NCBI GenBank assembly: GCA_949295915.1 | Contig: CASFNB010000013.1 | Location: 1 to 34,770, forward strand | Direction of reading: 5' to 3' | DNA from: an uncultured Pseudomonadota bacterium | GTDB lineage: Bacteria > Pseudomonadota > Alphaproteobacteria > RF32 > CAG-239 | DNA: 34,770 bases | Shown here: one piece after another, positions 17,278-29,538 of the stretch | How positions within the stretch are numbered: the stretch's first letter is position 1 | Layout of the letters: each line of letters opens with the position of its first letter | Position numbers and translations under genes: made by a program | The notes under the pieces: generated by a model | The model's input: the letters and a program-made list of their open reading frames with translations, nothing else | Databases searched by the model: none | Told to the model about the DNA's origin: nothing

Positions 17278-18246
17278 ATGGCAGAAATCAGCTTTGAACT
17301 TTTTAACAATGTTCTGGTACAACAACTCGTCGGACCGCAAGATGACAATCTGCGTTTGATAGAAAAAATGACCGGAACGGAAATTTCTTCTTTTGGCAAT
17401 CAGATAAACATTAAAGGAAATCAAGATGCCATCACTTTAGCCAAAAGTGCCATTGACACTCTTTACAACAAAGTCAGCCGCGGCATTGAAATCGGCGAAG
17501 AAGAAGTAAAAGCAGCGGTTAGAATGAGCGGCGGTAATGTTAGCAACGGTGCCTCGGAACAAAACTTAAGCGACATTGTCTTAAAAACCAAAAAACGCCA
17601 TATTTATCCGAGAACAGCAACCCAGGCTCAATATATTCAAGAGATGATGAAAAATGAGCTCGTATTCGGCTTAGGACCTGCCGGTACCGGTAAAACTTAT
17701 TTGGCGGTAGCTCTGGCTGTTTCCATGATGTTGGAAGGAAAAATCGACAAGATTATTCTTTCTCGTCCGGCTGTTGAAGCCGGAGAAAACTTAGGTTTTC
17801 TCCCCGGAGATTTGAAAGAAAAAGTCGATCCGTACTTGCGTCCTTTGTACGATGCTTTGTATGAAATGTTGCCGGCCGAACAAGTCGATAAAAAAATTGC
17901 CATTGGCGAAATTGAAGTTGCACCACTGGCCTTCATGCGCGGTCGTACATTGACTAATGCTTTTGTCATTTTGGATGAAGCTCAAAACACCACCCCGATG
18001 CAAATGAAAATGTTTTTAACCCGTATGGGCGAAAATTCCCGCATGGTTGTCAACGGCGACTTAAGTCAGGTAGACTTACCGAAAGGCACCATCTCCGGTT
18101 TGCGCGATGCGTTGGATATTTTGAAAAACACCCAAGGCATCAGCTCGGTTCGCTTTACCTCAACCGATGTGGTAAGACATGGTCTTGTTGCCAAAATTGT
18201 TAAAGCCTATGAAGAAAGGAGCCAAAAGACCTATGGCGAAGAATAA
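17278..18246 (+). CDS. phoH: PhoH-like ATPase
   Basis: This is a cytoplasmic P-loop NTPase of the PhoH/PhoL type, associated with RNA metabolism and ribosome maturation through its link to YbeY. The 322 residues show Walker A GPAGTGKT (133-140), Walker B VILDEAQ (230-236), the LSRPAVEAGE motif (161-170) and a conserved DLSQVDLP segment. A KH-like N-terminal region is consistent with the family. It starts three bases after the miaB stop with AAGGAGG upstream. It overlaps ybeY by 14 bases. Confidence 0.94.
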   Translation: MAEISFELFNNVLVQQLVGPQDDNLRLIEKMTGTEISSFGNQINIKGNQDAITLAKSAIDTLYNKVSRGIEIGEEEVKAAVRMSGGNVSNGASEQNLSDIVLKTKKRHIYPRTATQAQYIQEMMKNELVFGLGPAGTGKTYLAVALAVSMMLEGKIDKIILSRPAVEAGENLGFLPGDLKEKVDPYLRPLYDALYEMLPAEQVDKKIAIGEIEVAPLAFMRGRTLTNAFVILDEAQNTTPMQMKMFLTRMGENSRMVVNGDLSQVDLPKGTISGLRDALDILKNTQGISSVRFTSTDVVRHGLVAKIVKAYEERSQKTYGEE

Positions 18247-18763
18247 TAATTTTGAGCTCAATATAGATGTTGAAGAAAAGGGCTGGATAAAAGCCCTCCC
18301 TTCTTTGCAAGAACTTTCAGAACAAATCGTTGATAACGTTTTAAGCTATGTTAAAGAACATGAAGATATTGACTTTTTACAAATGGATAAACCCATTTGC
18401 GTAAACTTGGCTTTGAGCAACGATAAAAACATTCATCACCTAAATGCCGAATTTCGCCACATGGATAAACCCACTAATGTTCTCTCTTTTGCCAATATAG
18501 ATGATGAGAGCTTTGATGAGGAAATCAAAATTGCACCGCAAATTGAATTGGGTGATATCATGATTGCTTTGGAAACAATGCAGCGCGAAGCAAAAGAAAA
18601 GCAAATCAGCCTACACGACCATTATTGCCACTTATTCATTCACGGTCTGTTACATCTTTTGGGCTTTGACCATATTGAAGATGATGAAGCCGAATATATG
18701 GAAAGCTTTGAAATTGCCATTTTGGCACAAATGAATATCGACAATCCGTATAAGGAAGAGTAA
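18233..18763 (+). CDS. ybeY: Endoribonuclease YbeY (rRNA maturation factor)
   Basis: YbeY is a zinc-dependent single-strand RNase involved in 16S rRNA 3'-end maturation and ribosome quality control. The 176-residue product has the zinc motif HGLLHLLGFDH, with His137, His141 and His147, and the preceding NAEFRHMDKPTNVLSF segment typical of the family. The ATG at 18233 is preferred, with AAAGGAG about 11 bases upstream; an in-frame extension to 18179 lies deep in phoH and is not YbeY-like. It sits between phoH and lnt. The corC/tlyC gene often found next to ybeY is missing. Confidence 0.96.
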   Translation: MAKNNNFELNIDVEEKGWIKALPSLQELSEQIVDNVLSYVKEHEDIDFLQMDKPICVNLALSNDKNIHHLNAEFRHMDKPTNVLSFANIDDESFDEEIKIAPQIELGDIMIALETMQREAKEKQISLHDHYCHLFIHGLLHLLGFDHIEDDEAEYMESFEIAILAQMNIDNPYKEE

Positions 18764-18766
18764 AAA

Positions 18767-20314
18767 GTGCAATTTATCTTTTCGGCAATAAAATACATTC
18801 AGCAAAAAATTTTATCACACAAAAAAGTTTCTTGCTTTGTTTTAGGCATGCTCTCGGCTCGCGCCTTACCGCCCTTCTATGCCTTTCCCGTTTTGTTTTT
18901 GACATTTTCTGCTTTTTTGCTGATTTTAAATACGTCAGAAAACAAAAAACAAAGCTTTGCTTTTGGCTATTGGTTTGGCTTTGGTTATTTTGCCTGCAAC
19001 ATGGCATGGATAGGTAACGCCGTACTTATAGACGCAGAAAAGCTAGGTTGGCTTTTTCCGATAATCTTGCTGGCAGCCGGTGGCTTTTTTGGGTTATTTG
19101 TTGCTCTCCCTGCTCTTTTAAGCAATTTGCCTAAATCATTTTATGCACGTTGGCTTTCTTTCGCTTCATGGTGGGTTATTTTTGAGTGGATAAGAAGTTT
19201 TATTTTAACCGGCTTTCCTTGGAATTTATTAGGCTCGGTTTTAGCTTTCAACCTGACTTTGCTGCAAGCTGCCGCCGTTGTCGGGACCTATGGTTTATCC
19301 TTAGCTGTATTATTGGTTTGTTCAGCACCGGCTCTCATCATCTTTTATAAAAACAAAACCGGTATTATAACGGCGGCATTAGCTATTTTATTTATCATCG
19401 GTGCTCTTATCTGTTATGGTAAATATCATCTTTCACAAATGGATATGGCTCAATCAGGAACCAAAATTCGTTTGGTACAACCGGCCATTCCGCAAAAGAT
19501 GAAATGGAATCGCCAAAAGCTGAAACAAAATTTAGAACAATATATCAATATGTCCCAACAAGCCGGTTTTGAAGATGTAGATTTTGTTATCTGGGGCGAA
19601 ACAGCCACACCTTTTGCTCTGGATTTTGAGCCGCAATATATGGAAAAAATAAAAGAAGCGATACCGGAGAAAGGCTATCTGATTACGGGTTTAGTTCGTT
19701 TTGAATATAAAGACGGAGATTTTCGTCCACTCAATTCTTCTTTCATAATTGATAAAAAAGGCAATATTATCAACTATTATGACAAAAGCCATTTGGTTCC
19801 TTTTGGAGAATATATACCCTTACGCCGCTTTTTACCCGATTGGATAACCCCTGTAACCAACACAATTACCGACTTTTTGGCTGGCTCGGGTCCGCGGTCT
19901 ATTAAAATAGGAAATAAACCGAGCTTTGGCATCTCAATTTGTTATGAAATAATTTTTCCGCACCAAATTATTAATACCAAAGACAAGCCGGAGTGGTTAA
20001 TCAATCTGACTAATGATGGTTGGTATGGCGTTTCTCAAGGTCCGTATCAACATTTAGTCACGACACAATTACGAGCCATTGAAGAAGGAAGGACCATTGT
20101 TCGAGCCGCCAACACCGGTATCAGCGCCATCATAAATCCTTATGGTAAGATTTTAACTCAAATTCCTTTAAACAAGAGCGATATTTTTGATATAAATTTA
20201 CCGCAACAACTGTTTATCAACACAATTTACGGACAAAAAGGCAATTTTTTTCCGATAATATTATGTTTTTTGAATATAATAATAGCATTTACAATCAAAA
20301 ATAAACAAGACTAA
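18767..20314 (+). CDS. lnt: Apolipoprotein N-acyltransferase
   Basis: Lnt adds the third acyl chain to the N-terminal cysteine of lipoproteins at the periplasmic face of the inner membrane. The 515-residue protein has an N-terminal block of about six membrane segments (to about 215), then a nitrilase-like domain with the catalytic triad Glu278 (WGETATPF), Lys340 (YDKSHLVPFGEYIPLR) and Cys392 (GISICYEIIFP), and a final membrane segment (about 490-508). The start is GTG at 18767 with AAGGAAGAG upstream, three bases after the ybeY stop. Confidence 0.97.
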   Translation: MQFIFSAIKYIQQKILSHKKVSCFVLGMLSARALPPFYAFPVLFLTFSAFLLILNTSENKKQSFAFGYWFGFGYFACNMAWIGNAVLIDAEKLGWLFPIILLAAGGFFGLFVALPALLSNLPKSFYARWLSFASWWVIFEWIRSFILTGFPWNLLGSVLAFNLTLLQAAAVVGTYGLSLAVLLVCSAPALIIFYKNKTGIITAALAILFIIGALICYGKYHLSQMDMAQSGTKIRLVQPAIPQKMKWNRQKLKQNLEQYINMSQQAGFEDVDFVIWGETATPFALDFEPQYMEKIKEAIPEKGYLITGLVRFEYKDGDFRPLNSSFIIDKKGNIINYYDKSHLVPFGEYIPLRRFLPDWITPVTNTITDFLAGSGPRSIKIGNKPSFGISICYEIIFPHQIINTKDKPEWLINLTNDGWYGVSQGPYQHLVTTQLRAIEEGRTIVRAANTGISAIINPYGKILTQIPLNKSDIFDINLPQQLFINTIYGQKGNFFPIILCFLNIIIAFTIKNKQD

Positions 20315-20391
20315 ACGTTTGAAATTTATAATATTAAATAACATATTTCATATAATAAATTAACAATATAATATATTATATAAAATATCTG

Positions 20392-20420
20392 TTGACGTAA
20401 TAGCCTAAAAATCATATTTA
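20392..20420 (+). promoter_or_regulatory. Candidate promoter of the XRE regulator gene
   Basis: TTGACG (20392-20397) and TATTTA (20415-20420) are 17 bp apart; a TATAAT lies a few bases further on (about 20421-20426). The 138-bp gap between lnt and this gene is almost entirely A/T and may be easily melted or bent. The regulator thus seems to be a separate transcript from lnt. Confidence 0.42.
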
Positions 20421-20452
20421 TATAATATGCAATAATAAAAGGATATGAAAAC

Positions 20453-20956
20453 ATGACTGCAGAATTAGTAAAAAGATCAAGTCGGGGACGTACCCCGCAA
20501 GGCGAACCGAATCCGATTGACGTACACGTTGGCAACCGCATTCGCTTAAGACGTACTCTTTTAGGCTTAAGTCAAGAAAAGTTAGCCTCAATGTTGGGTT
20601 TAACTTTTCAACAAGTACAAAAATATGAAAGAGGCATGAACCGTGTTGGTGCCAGCCGTTTGTGGGATATTGGTAAAGTATTGGAAGTGCCGATCGGTTT
20701 TTTCTATGAAGATATGGATAAAGAAGTCGCTAATCAAAGTCCGCGTATGTTTAGTATTCCGGACAGTCACCCGATAGAATTGGCTGAAGAAGAAGATCAT
20801 GCAGATTTAGACCCGATGCTCCGCCAAGAAACGATTGAACTCGTCAAAGCATATTATAAAATTCCTAACCGCAAAGCGGCAAAACATATGTTTGATTTAA
20901 TCATTGCTATGTCAAAAACAACATATAACAATGATGAAGATGAAGAAGAAAAATAA
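20453..20956 (+). CDS. XRE-family helix-turn-helix regulator
   Basis: This is a 167-residue DNA-binding protein with a Cro/CI-type HTH at about 27-80: VGNRIRLRRTLLGLSQEKLA, then LGLTFQQVQKYERGMNRVGA. The C-terminal half is acidic and ends in a Glu-rich tail. The sequence matches a family of alphaproteobacterial regulators encoded between lnt and metK, some studied as PraR-type regulators of surface and biofilm traits, but assigning that role here is inference. It has its own promoter region and a terminator; metK is not adjacent. Confidence 0.88.
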   Translation: MTAELVKRSSRGRTPQGEPNPIDVHVGNRIRLRRTLLGLSQEKLASMLGLTFQQVQKYERGMNRVGASRLWDIGKVLEVPIGFFYEDMDKEVANQSPRMFSIPDSHPIELAEEEDHADLDPMLRQETIELVKAYYKIPNRKAAKHMFDLIIAMSKTTYNNDEDEEEK

Positions 20957-20974
20957 TTGTTAGAATAAACAAGT

Positions 20975-21004
20975 AAAAAAGCTGGTAAATACCAGCTTTT
21001 TTTA
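20975..21004 (+). terminator. Terminator after the XRE regulator gene
   Basis: GCTGGT (20981-20986) pairs with ACCAGC (20991-20996) around a 4-base loop. The stem is extended by A/T pairing and followed by a T-tract to 21004. Confidence 0.82.
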
Positions 21005-21043
21005 TTATTATGATAAAAACAAAAATAAAAGAGAAAGAAAAAC

Positions 21044-21850
21044 ATGTTAATAACGGAAAAAAGTAATTTAACGCAAGGTGCAATAAAAATATCTGTTGAG
21101 CCTCAAAATGGCTCGTTTACCGCATATAACGGTCATAACAAACCAAAATTTTACGGACGGCGCAAAGGTCGTACCATCCGCAAAGCAAAATCCACCTTGT
21201 TAGAATCATTTTTACCCGAAATAAAAATCACGGATCAAAGTGTTTTTGATAAAGAAAAATTATTTGGTAAACCGGTTGAAAAGATAGCTCTTGAAATTGG
21301 TTTCGGAGATGGTCAACACTTAGCCGGACAAGCAAAAAATCATCCCGATACGGGCTTTATTGGTGCCGAAGTTTTTCAAAACGGCGTAGCCAATTTATTA
21401 ACCCTGATTACGGGCATTAAAGAAGGTAGCCATTTGCCTGAAAAAATTAATTTGGAAGAAGGTCGTGTCGACAACATTCGTGTTTTTGATGATGATATCC
21501 GCCTTTTGTTTGCAAAAATACCGGACAATTTTTTGGATAAAGTCTTTATCTTATTCCCTGACCCATGGCCCAAAAAACGTCATGCGCACCGCCGCTTTGT
21601 TAATCCTGATAATTTAAAAGAAATTGCACGTATTATGAAAAAAGGCGGCATATTACGCATAGCCACCGACCACAAAATATATAAAGGCTGGGCATTAAGA
21701 CAAGTTAAAGAAAATGGCAATTTTGTCTGGACGGCAAAATGCGGTAATGACTGGAAACATGAACCGGAAGACTGGGTTCAAACCAAATATCAGCTTAAAG
21801 CTCTGAGTGAAGGTCATCGCCCCGTATTTCTTGATTTTGCAAAGATTTAA
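21044..21850 (+). CDS. trmB: tRNA (guanine-N7-)-methyltransferase
   Basis: TrmB methylates G46 in the variable loop of tRNAs with S-adenosylmethionine. The 268 residues contain the SAM-binding EIGFGDGQHL (84-93) and the signature FPDPWPKKRHAHRRF (171-185). The region 33-60 (NKPKFYGRRKGRTIRKAK, then LPEI) matches the basic N-terminal part seen in alphaproteobacterial TrmB. About 30 additional residues precede it, so the ATG at 21044, which has a weak AGAGAAAG ribosome site, could be somewhat upstream of the true start. A terminator follows. Confidence 0.93.
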   Translation: MLITEKSNLTQGAIKISVEPQNGSFTAYNGHNKPKFYGRRKGRTIRKAKSTLLESFLPEIKITDQSVFDKEKLFGKPVEKIALEIGFGDGQHLAGQAKNHPDTGFIGAEVFQNGVANLLTLITGIKEGSHLPEKINLEEGRVDNIRVFDDDIRLLFAKIPDNFLDKVFILFPDPWPKKRHAHRRFVNPDNLKEIARIMKKGGILRIATDHKIYKGWALRQVKENGNFVWTAKCGNDWKHEPEDWVQTKYQLKALSEGHRPVFLDFAKI

Positions 21851-21853
21851 AAA

Positions 21854-21887
21854 AACAAGGACACTTTGTAAAAGTATCCTTGTTTTA
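21854..21887. terminator. Bidirectional terminator between trmB and the facing small gene
   Basis: Outer arms AACAAGGA (21854-21861) and TCCTTGTT (21877-21884), plus inner arms ACTTT/AAAGT, form a long hairpin with one C-A mismatch. It is flanked by A- and T-tracts and lies between convergent genes. Confidence 0.85.
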
Positions 21888-21897
21888 CTATTATTGC

Positions 21898-22245
21898 TCA
21901 AAAATTTCGGCTAACCCATTCACGCAAAGCATTCCAACGTTTTTCATTTAATGAAAAACTAAAAGCTTCTTGTTTGTTAGAAGCGAACCAACTTTTTTCT
22001 GCAGCATTTTGGCATTCCCAATCAACATCATCACGAACTGTCGGCGGGAAAGAAGCTTTGTACTTGTTTATTAATAATTTGAGTGCTTCAATCTGCAAAT
22101 CCAAATTATCAGCATCTTTTTTTAAAGCCTCAAGCTTTTGTTTATACGTACTCAACTTGAATCTTAAAAGACAAGCATAAACCCCTACAACTAAGAGCAA
22201 AAGCACAAGCAAAAAAATAATCACACAGAAATCAAAAGTATCCAT
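21898..22245 (-). CDS. Small membrane-anchored protein of unknown function
   Basis: This 115-residue product is not recognised. It has one N-terminal membrane segment (about 5-28), then a likely short coiled coil (about 32-62) and a Trp/Phe-containing C-terminal part (ECQNAAEKSWFASNKQEAF, then WNALREWVSRNF). No good ribosome site precedes the ATG at 22245, so the start or expression level is uncertain. It converges on trmB and is divergent from the large repeat protein, with a 160-bp A/T-rich gap between them. Confidence 0.6.
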   Translation of the reverse strand: MDTFDFCVIIFLLVLLLLVVGVYACLLRFKLSTYKQKLEALKKDADNLDLQIEALKLLINKYKASFPPTVRDDVDWECQNAAEKSWFASNKQEAFSFSLNEKRWNALREWVSRNF

Positions 22246-22340
22246 ACATAAAAATTTAAATTAAACAATAATCAATAAACTTTTTTTACTATATAAATAA
22301 AGATTTTCTTGTCAATGTCGAAAATTAGACAAAAAAATAT

Positions 22341-22373
22341 TTGCAAACAACAAAAAATGGTGTATGATACACC
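22341..22373 (+). promoter_or_regulatory. Promoter with palindromic operator GGTGTAT-G-ATACACC
   Basis: TTGCAA (22341-22346) and TATGAT (22363-22368) are 16 bp apart, a good sigma-70-type promoter. A perfect 7-bp inverted repeat, GGTGTAT and ATACACC around a single G (22359-22373), covers the -10 completely. This position suits a dimeric repressor that would block RNA polymerase. The leader to the ATG at 22406 would be about 30 nt. Confidence 0.6.
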
Positions 22374-22405
22374 TTATATATAAACAACAAGAAGGAAATT
22401 ATATT

Positions 22406-24649
22406 ATGGCAAAAAAAACTTTAACCTTAGAAGATCGCGTTAATAATGAATTTGATGAAATGGCAGTCTCCGTTGCCTATGGCAAAAATGAAGGTGAAAA
22501 ACTCAAAGCCGTTCGCGATTTTAATGCTTTCATTGATAATAATGTTCCTGCAGAAGATAAAGAGAAAATAAAAGCTTTGGTTGAAGAAAGACTAAAAGAT
22601 AATGACTTTATTTATGGTAGTGAATTTATTGATTTATCTTCCCTCAAAGAATACGCCAATCGTTTGTTTGAAGAACGCAAAGTAGAAAAAGAGTTTGAAG
22701 CCCACTCTTCCGAAATGCCGGCAAAAGAAGAAAACAAAAAACAATCACCGACTTTAACCTTGGAAGACCGTGTTAATAATGAATTTGATGAAATGGCTGT
22801 CTCCGTTGCCTATGGTAAAAATGAAGGAGAAAAACTCAAAGCTGTTCGCGCGTTCAATACTTTCATTGATAATAATGTTCCCGCCGAAGATAAAGACAAA
22901 GTAAAAGCTCTCGTTGAAGAAAGATTAAAAGATAATGACTTTATCTATGGCAGTGAATTTATCGATTTAACCCCGCTTAAAGAATATACCGACCGTTTGT
23001 TTGAAGAACGCAAGGTTGCAAAAGAGTTTGAACTCCACTCTTCTGAAGAGATAAAAAAAGAAGCTCCGGAAAATCTTTCCGATGTGGTTCAATCCGTAAA
23101 AAACAACGCCAATAACACTCTCGGCGGAATTTTGAGCGGATTGGCAGAAAATGCAGCTAAAAGAGAAGAGCGTAAAATGCCAAGTCCCAATCCCGACCAA
23201 GAGGCAGAAAAAGCTCTGCACCAAGCTCTTTTGGATGGTATTGCCAATGAAGAGATTAAAAACATCAAAGGATACAGTAATGACGATTTGAAAAAGATTT
23301 TGGCATATCATGATAAATTACTCAATGCCGATGATGGTAACGGCACGGCTTTTGAAAGCTTGTATGATAACAGTATTGCCGATTTGAAAAAATTTGCCGA
23401 AGGTAATGTTTCAATCGATAATGACAGTTATGAAACCATGATGCAATTCATCAAAACTTTCGGAACGAACTCTAAAGGACAATTATTACCGGAAGGTAAA
23501 GCCGCTTATGATAAATTGATGAGCTTGATGGCAGAACAACAAAGACAAAAAATTCTTGCCAACAAAAAAGAATATCAAAAAAATATTTCTGATGTTGTTC
23601 ACACCGTCAAAGATAACGCCAATAACACATTGGCCGGAATTTTAGGTGGACTGGCAGCCAATGCCGCTAAAAGAGAAAAAGCTCCAACATCAACAAAAGA
23701 AGAAGCTCCGACAGAATTTGCTATCGGAGATGAAGATGCTAATAAGACATCAAAAGTAATGACTTCAGAACAGCAGCATCAGGAACCGAAGAACCCGGAA
23801 AATAAAACACATACACCGACATTACCTATTCCGCCTTCTACGGAGCGAATTCCGTTCCAACCGGAAAACACAACCAATGAAACACCAAAACCTCAACCGG
23901 AAGAAAAGAAAAAAGGTTTCTGGTCAAAAGCAAAAGATTGGCTTAAAGACAAATGGAAATGGATTGCTGCAACAGCCGCAGCCGCCGGACTGCTCTTATT
24001 GAAAACTTGTTCGGGAGGAGATAAAGCCGTAGCACCGACAACACCGGATAAAGACAAAATTTTGCCGGATAAAACCGTCATTCTACCAAATGATAGTATT
24101 GAAAAAACAACGCCGCAAGATACTTTGCAGTTAACTTCTGAAGATTTAAGCAACGGTTTTTATCTTGAACGCTCAGCCGGTTTCAAGAGCGAACAAGCCG
24201 GCATAAGCTTTAATGATGCAGAAAAAGCCAATAAGGAAGATTTATTGACCTTAAAAAGACTTGTGGCACAAAAGAAATTAGACATGAATCAATTTAAACG
24301 TCATGAAACATCTCAAAATAAAGCTCCCGTAAGTTTAGCCGAAGTTGCGTACAAAATGCGAATTGTAACCCAAAACTTTCCTAATTCTAAAATGGCTCAG
24401 AGTATGGAAAATATCTTTTCCGGCAAAGTCAGCGAAAAAGATAAAAACAATTTGTATGGCGCATTTACACATATTGATGATTATGGACAACTTATTGATA
24501 AAAACGGAAAACCCATAGACACAATTAATATGGACAAAGAAATCAGCGCCGAACGCCGCGGTCCGGGAAGTCAAGAGTATGGAACCGAAGGTACTGACAA
24601 TAACTTTATACAAGTTTTGAAAAACCATAAAGATAGCTTAAGCAAATAA
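22406..24649 (+). CDS. Large repeat-containing membrane protein of unknown function
   Basis: I do not recognise this 747-residue protein. Residues 5-103 and 116-214 are two near-identical copies of a 99-residue unit beginning TLTLEDRVNNEFDEMAVSVA. A second repeat of about 32 residues (223-254 and 393-424) shares DVV, NANNTL and NAAKRE. A Pro/Thr-rich linker (about 425-500) leads to a basic stretch and one membrane segment (about 518-533, AATAAAAGLLLL), followed by TCSGG and a 210-residue C-terminal domain, probably periplasmic. The ATG at 22406 has AAGGA nine bases upstream; an upstream ATG at 22364 lies inside the promoter. A single-pass scaffold or sensor is plausible. Confidence 0.85.
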   Translation: MAKKTLTLEDRVNNEFDEMAVSVAYGKNEGEKLKAVRDFNAFIDNNVPAEDKEKIKALVEERLKDNDFIYGSEFIDLSSLKEYANRLFEERKVEKEFEAHSSEMPAKEENKKQSPTLTLEDRVNNEFDEMAVSVAYGKNEGEKLKAVRAFNTFIDNNVPAEDKDKVKALVEERLKDNDFIYGSEFIDLTPLKEYTDRLFEERKVAKEFELHSSEEIKKEAPENLSDVVQSVKNNANNTLGGILSGLAENAAKREERKMPSPNPDQEAEKALHQALLDGIANEEIKNIKGYSNDDLKKILAYHDKLLNADDGNGTAFESLYDNSIADLKKFAEGNVSIDNDSYETMMQFIKTFGTNSKGQLLPEGKAAYDKLMSLMAEQQRQKILANKKEYQKNISDVVHTVKDNANNTLAGILGGLAANAAKREKAPTSTKEEAPTEFAIGDEDANKTSKVMTSEQQHQEPKNPENKTHTPTLPIPPSTERIPFQPENTTNETPKPQPEEKKKGFWSKAKDWLKDKWKWIAATAAAAGLLLLKTCSGGDKAVAPTTPDKDKILPDKTVILPNDSIEKTTPQDTLQLTSEDLSNGFYLERSAGFKSEQAGISFNDAEKANKEDLLTLKRLVAQKKLDMNQFKRHETSQNKAPVSLAEVAYKMRIVTQNFPNSKMAQSMENIFSGKVSEKDKNNLYGAFTHIDDYGQLIDKNGKPIDTINMDKEISAERRGPGSQEYGTEGTDNNFIQVLKNHKDSLSK
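22418..23047 (+). repeat. Two tandem 297-bp coding repeats (period 333 bp)
   Basis: The DNA at 22418-22714 and 22751-23047 encodes the two 99-residue units of the repeat protein. They match closely at amino-acid level, with many synonymous differences, so the duplication is not brand new but its protein sequence has been kept. Such a repeat may allow recombination between copies. Confidence 0.85.
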
Positions 24650-24665
24650 TTCTTAAGCAAAAAAA

Positions 24666-24695
24666 AATATCATCGATTATCGGTGATATTTTTTT
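24666..24695. terminator. Bidirectional terminator between the repeat protein and the secreted protein
   Basis: The arms AATATCATCG (24666-24675) and CGGTGATATT (24681-24690) form a 10-bp stem with one wobble and a 5-base loop. A-tract and T-tract flanks serve both convergent genes. Confidence 0.85.
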
Positions 24696-24707
24696 ATTAT
24701 CCTTATT

Positions 24708-25220
24708 TTATTGCGAAACAATAGTCGGTTGCAAGTTTGGCTCCGTTACCGTTGAAACATCATCAATCGGATAGGCTTGAACATCAATAATATCATTACC
24801 TGATTGATAAAGTTCATTTTCAATACGCGTGCTTGGTTGTGGCAGAGCCAACTCACCCGGTTGCAATATCCCTTGCTCACTTTCTTGGCTAATTGGTTTA
24901 ATCTGCGGTTCTGCGGTAGCTTGAGCCGGTTGTGCATTTTGAGAAGAAACCGGAGCTACGGTAACTGCAGATTGCGATTGCTGTTGTGCCTCATTGGGAT
25001 CAACTATCGGTGTTCCCAACGGATTAGGAGCATCAGCGGACTGGATAACGACATCGGCATTAACCCCACCGCTGGCATTTGCCGCCGCTCCAAAAACTTC
25101 TGTCGGAGTTGAATTAATTTGCATATCTTCCTGCACGGTAAGTGTGTCGGTAAAATCTTGTGCAACAACTACTCCGGAAAATAAAACCAAAGCAGAAGTA
25201 CATAATAAAAATTTTTTCAT
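24708..25220 (-). CDS. Predicted secreted Gln/Pro-rich protein of unknown function
   Basis: This 170-residue product has a clear signal peptide (residues 1 to about 20, MKKFLLCTSALVLFSGVVVA then QD). The rest is low in charge and rich in Gln, Pro, Val, Ala and Thr, with no recognised domain, and is probably disordered in the periplasm or at the surface. There is no lipobox. The ATG has an excellent AGGAGGG ribosome site. It converges with the repeat membrane protein and lies downstream of the rpoBC terminator, so it is probably monocistronic. Confidence 0.8.
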   Translation of the reverse strand: MKKFLLCTSALVLFSGVVVAQDFTDTLTVQEDMQINSTPTEVFGAAANASGGVNADVVIQSADAPNPLGTPIVDPNEAQQQSQSAVTVAPVSSQNAQPAQATAEPQIKPISQESEQGILQPGELALPQPSTRIENELYQSGNDIIDVQAYPIDDVSTVTEPNLQPTIVSQ

Positions 25221-25295
25221 TTTCCCTCCTAAATCAAGTTGTTCCTATATAAGATAATCCTGATTTAAGCGTATTCAAGTAAAAAAATTTTTTAT

Positions 25296-25326
25296 ACAAA
25301 AAAGCCCCCTGAAAATCAGGAGGCTT
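25296..25326 (-). terminator. rpoBC operon terminator
   Basis: On the minus strand, the arms at 25316-25326 and 25302-25312 form an 11-bp stem (AAGCCTCCTGA with its partner, one T-G wobble) with a 3-base loop, followed by a T-tract. It lies 23 bp past the rpoC stop. Confidence 0.9.
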
Positions 25327-25348
25327 CTTTGTTTAGCTTAAAACAAGC

Positions 25349-29518
<4,170 letters not shown>

Positions 29519-29538
29519 TTATATCTAACTCCTTTACC

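Noticed and set aside
18179..18232. N-terminal extension of YbeY
   Set aside because: The extension lies in phoH coding sequence, and the ATG at 18233 has a ribosome site and gives a normal-length YbeY.
20315..20452. Replication origin or partition site in the very A/T-rich gap before the XRE gene
   Set aside because: There are no DnaA-box cluster or iterons, and no origin-associated genes are nearby.
22364..22405. Upstream ATG extending the repeat protein by 14 residues
   Set aside because: It falls inside the -10 and operator palindrome and has no ribosome site; the ATG at 22406 has AAGGA.
22418..23047. CRISPR or other short-repeat array
   Set aside because: The repeat is two long in-frame protein-coding units, not short repeats with spacers.
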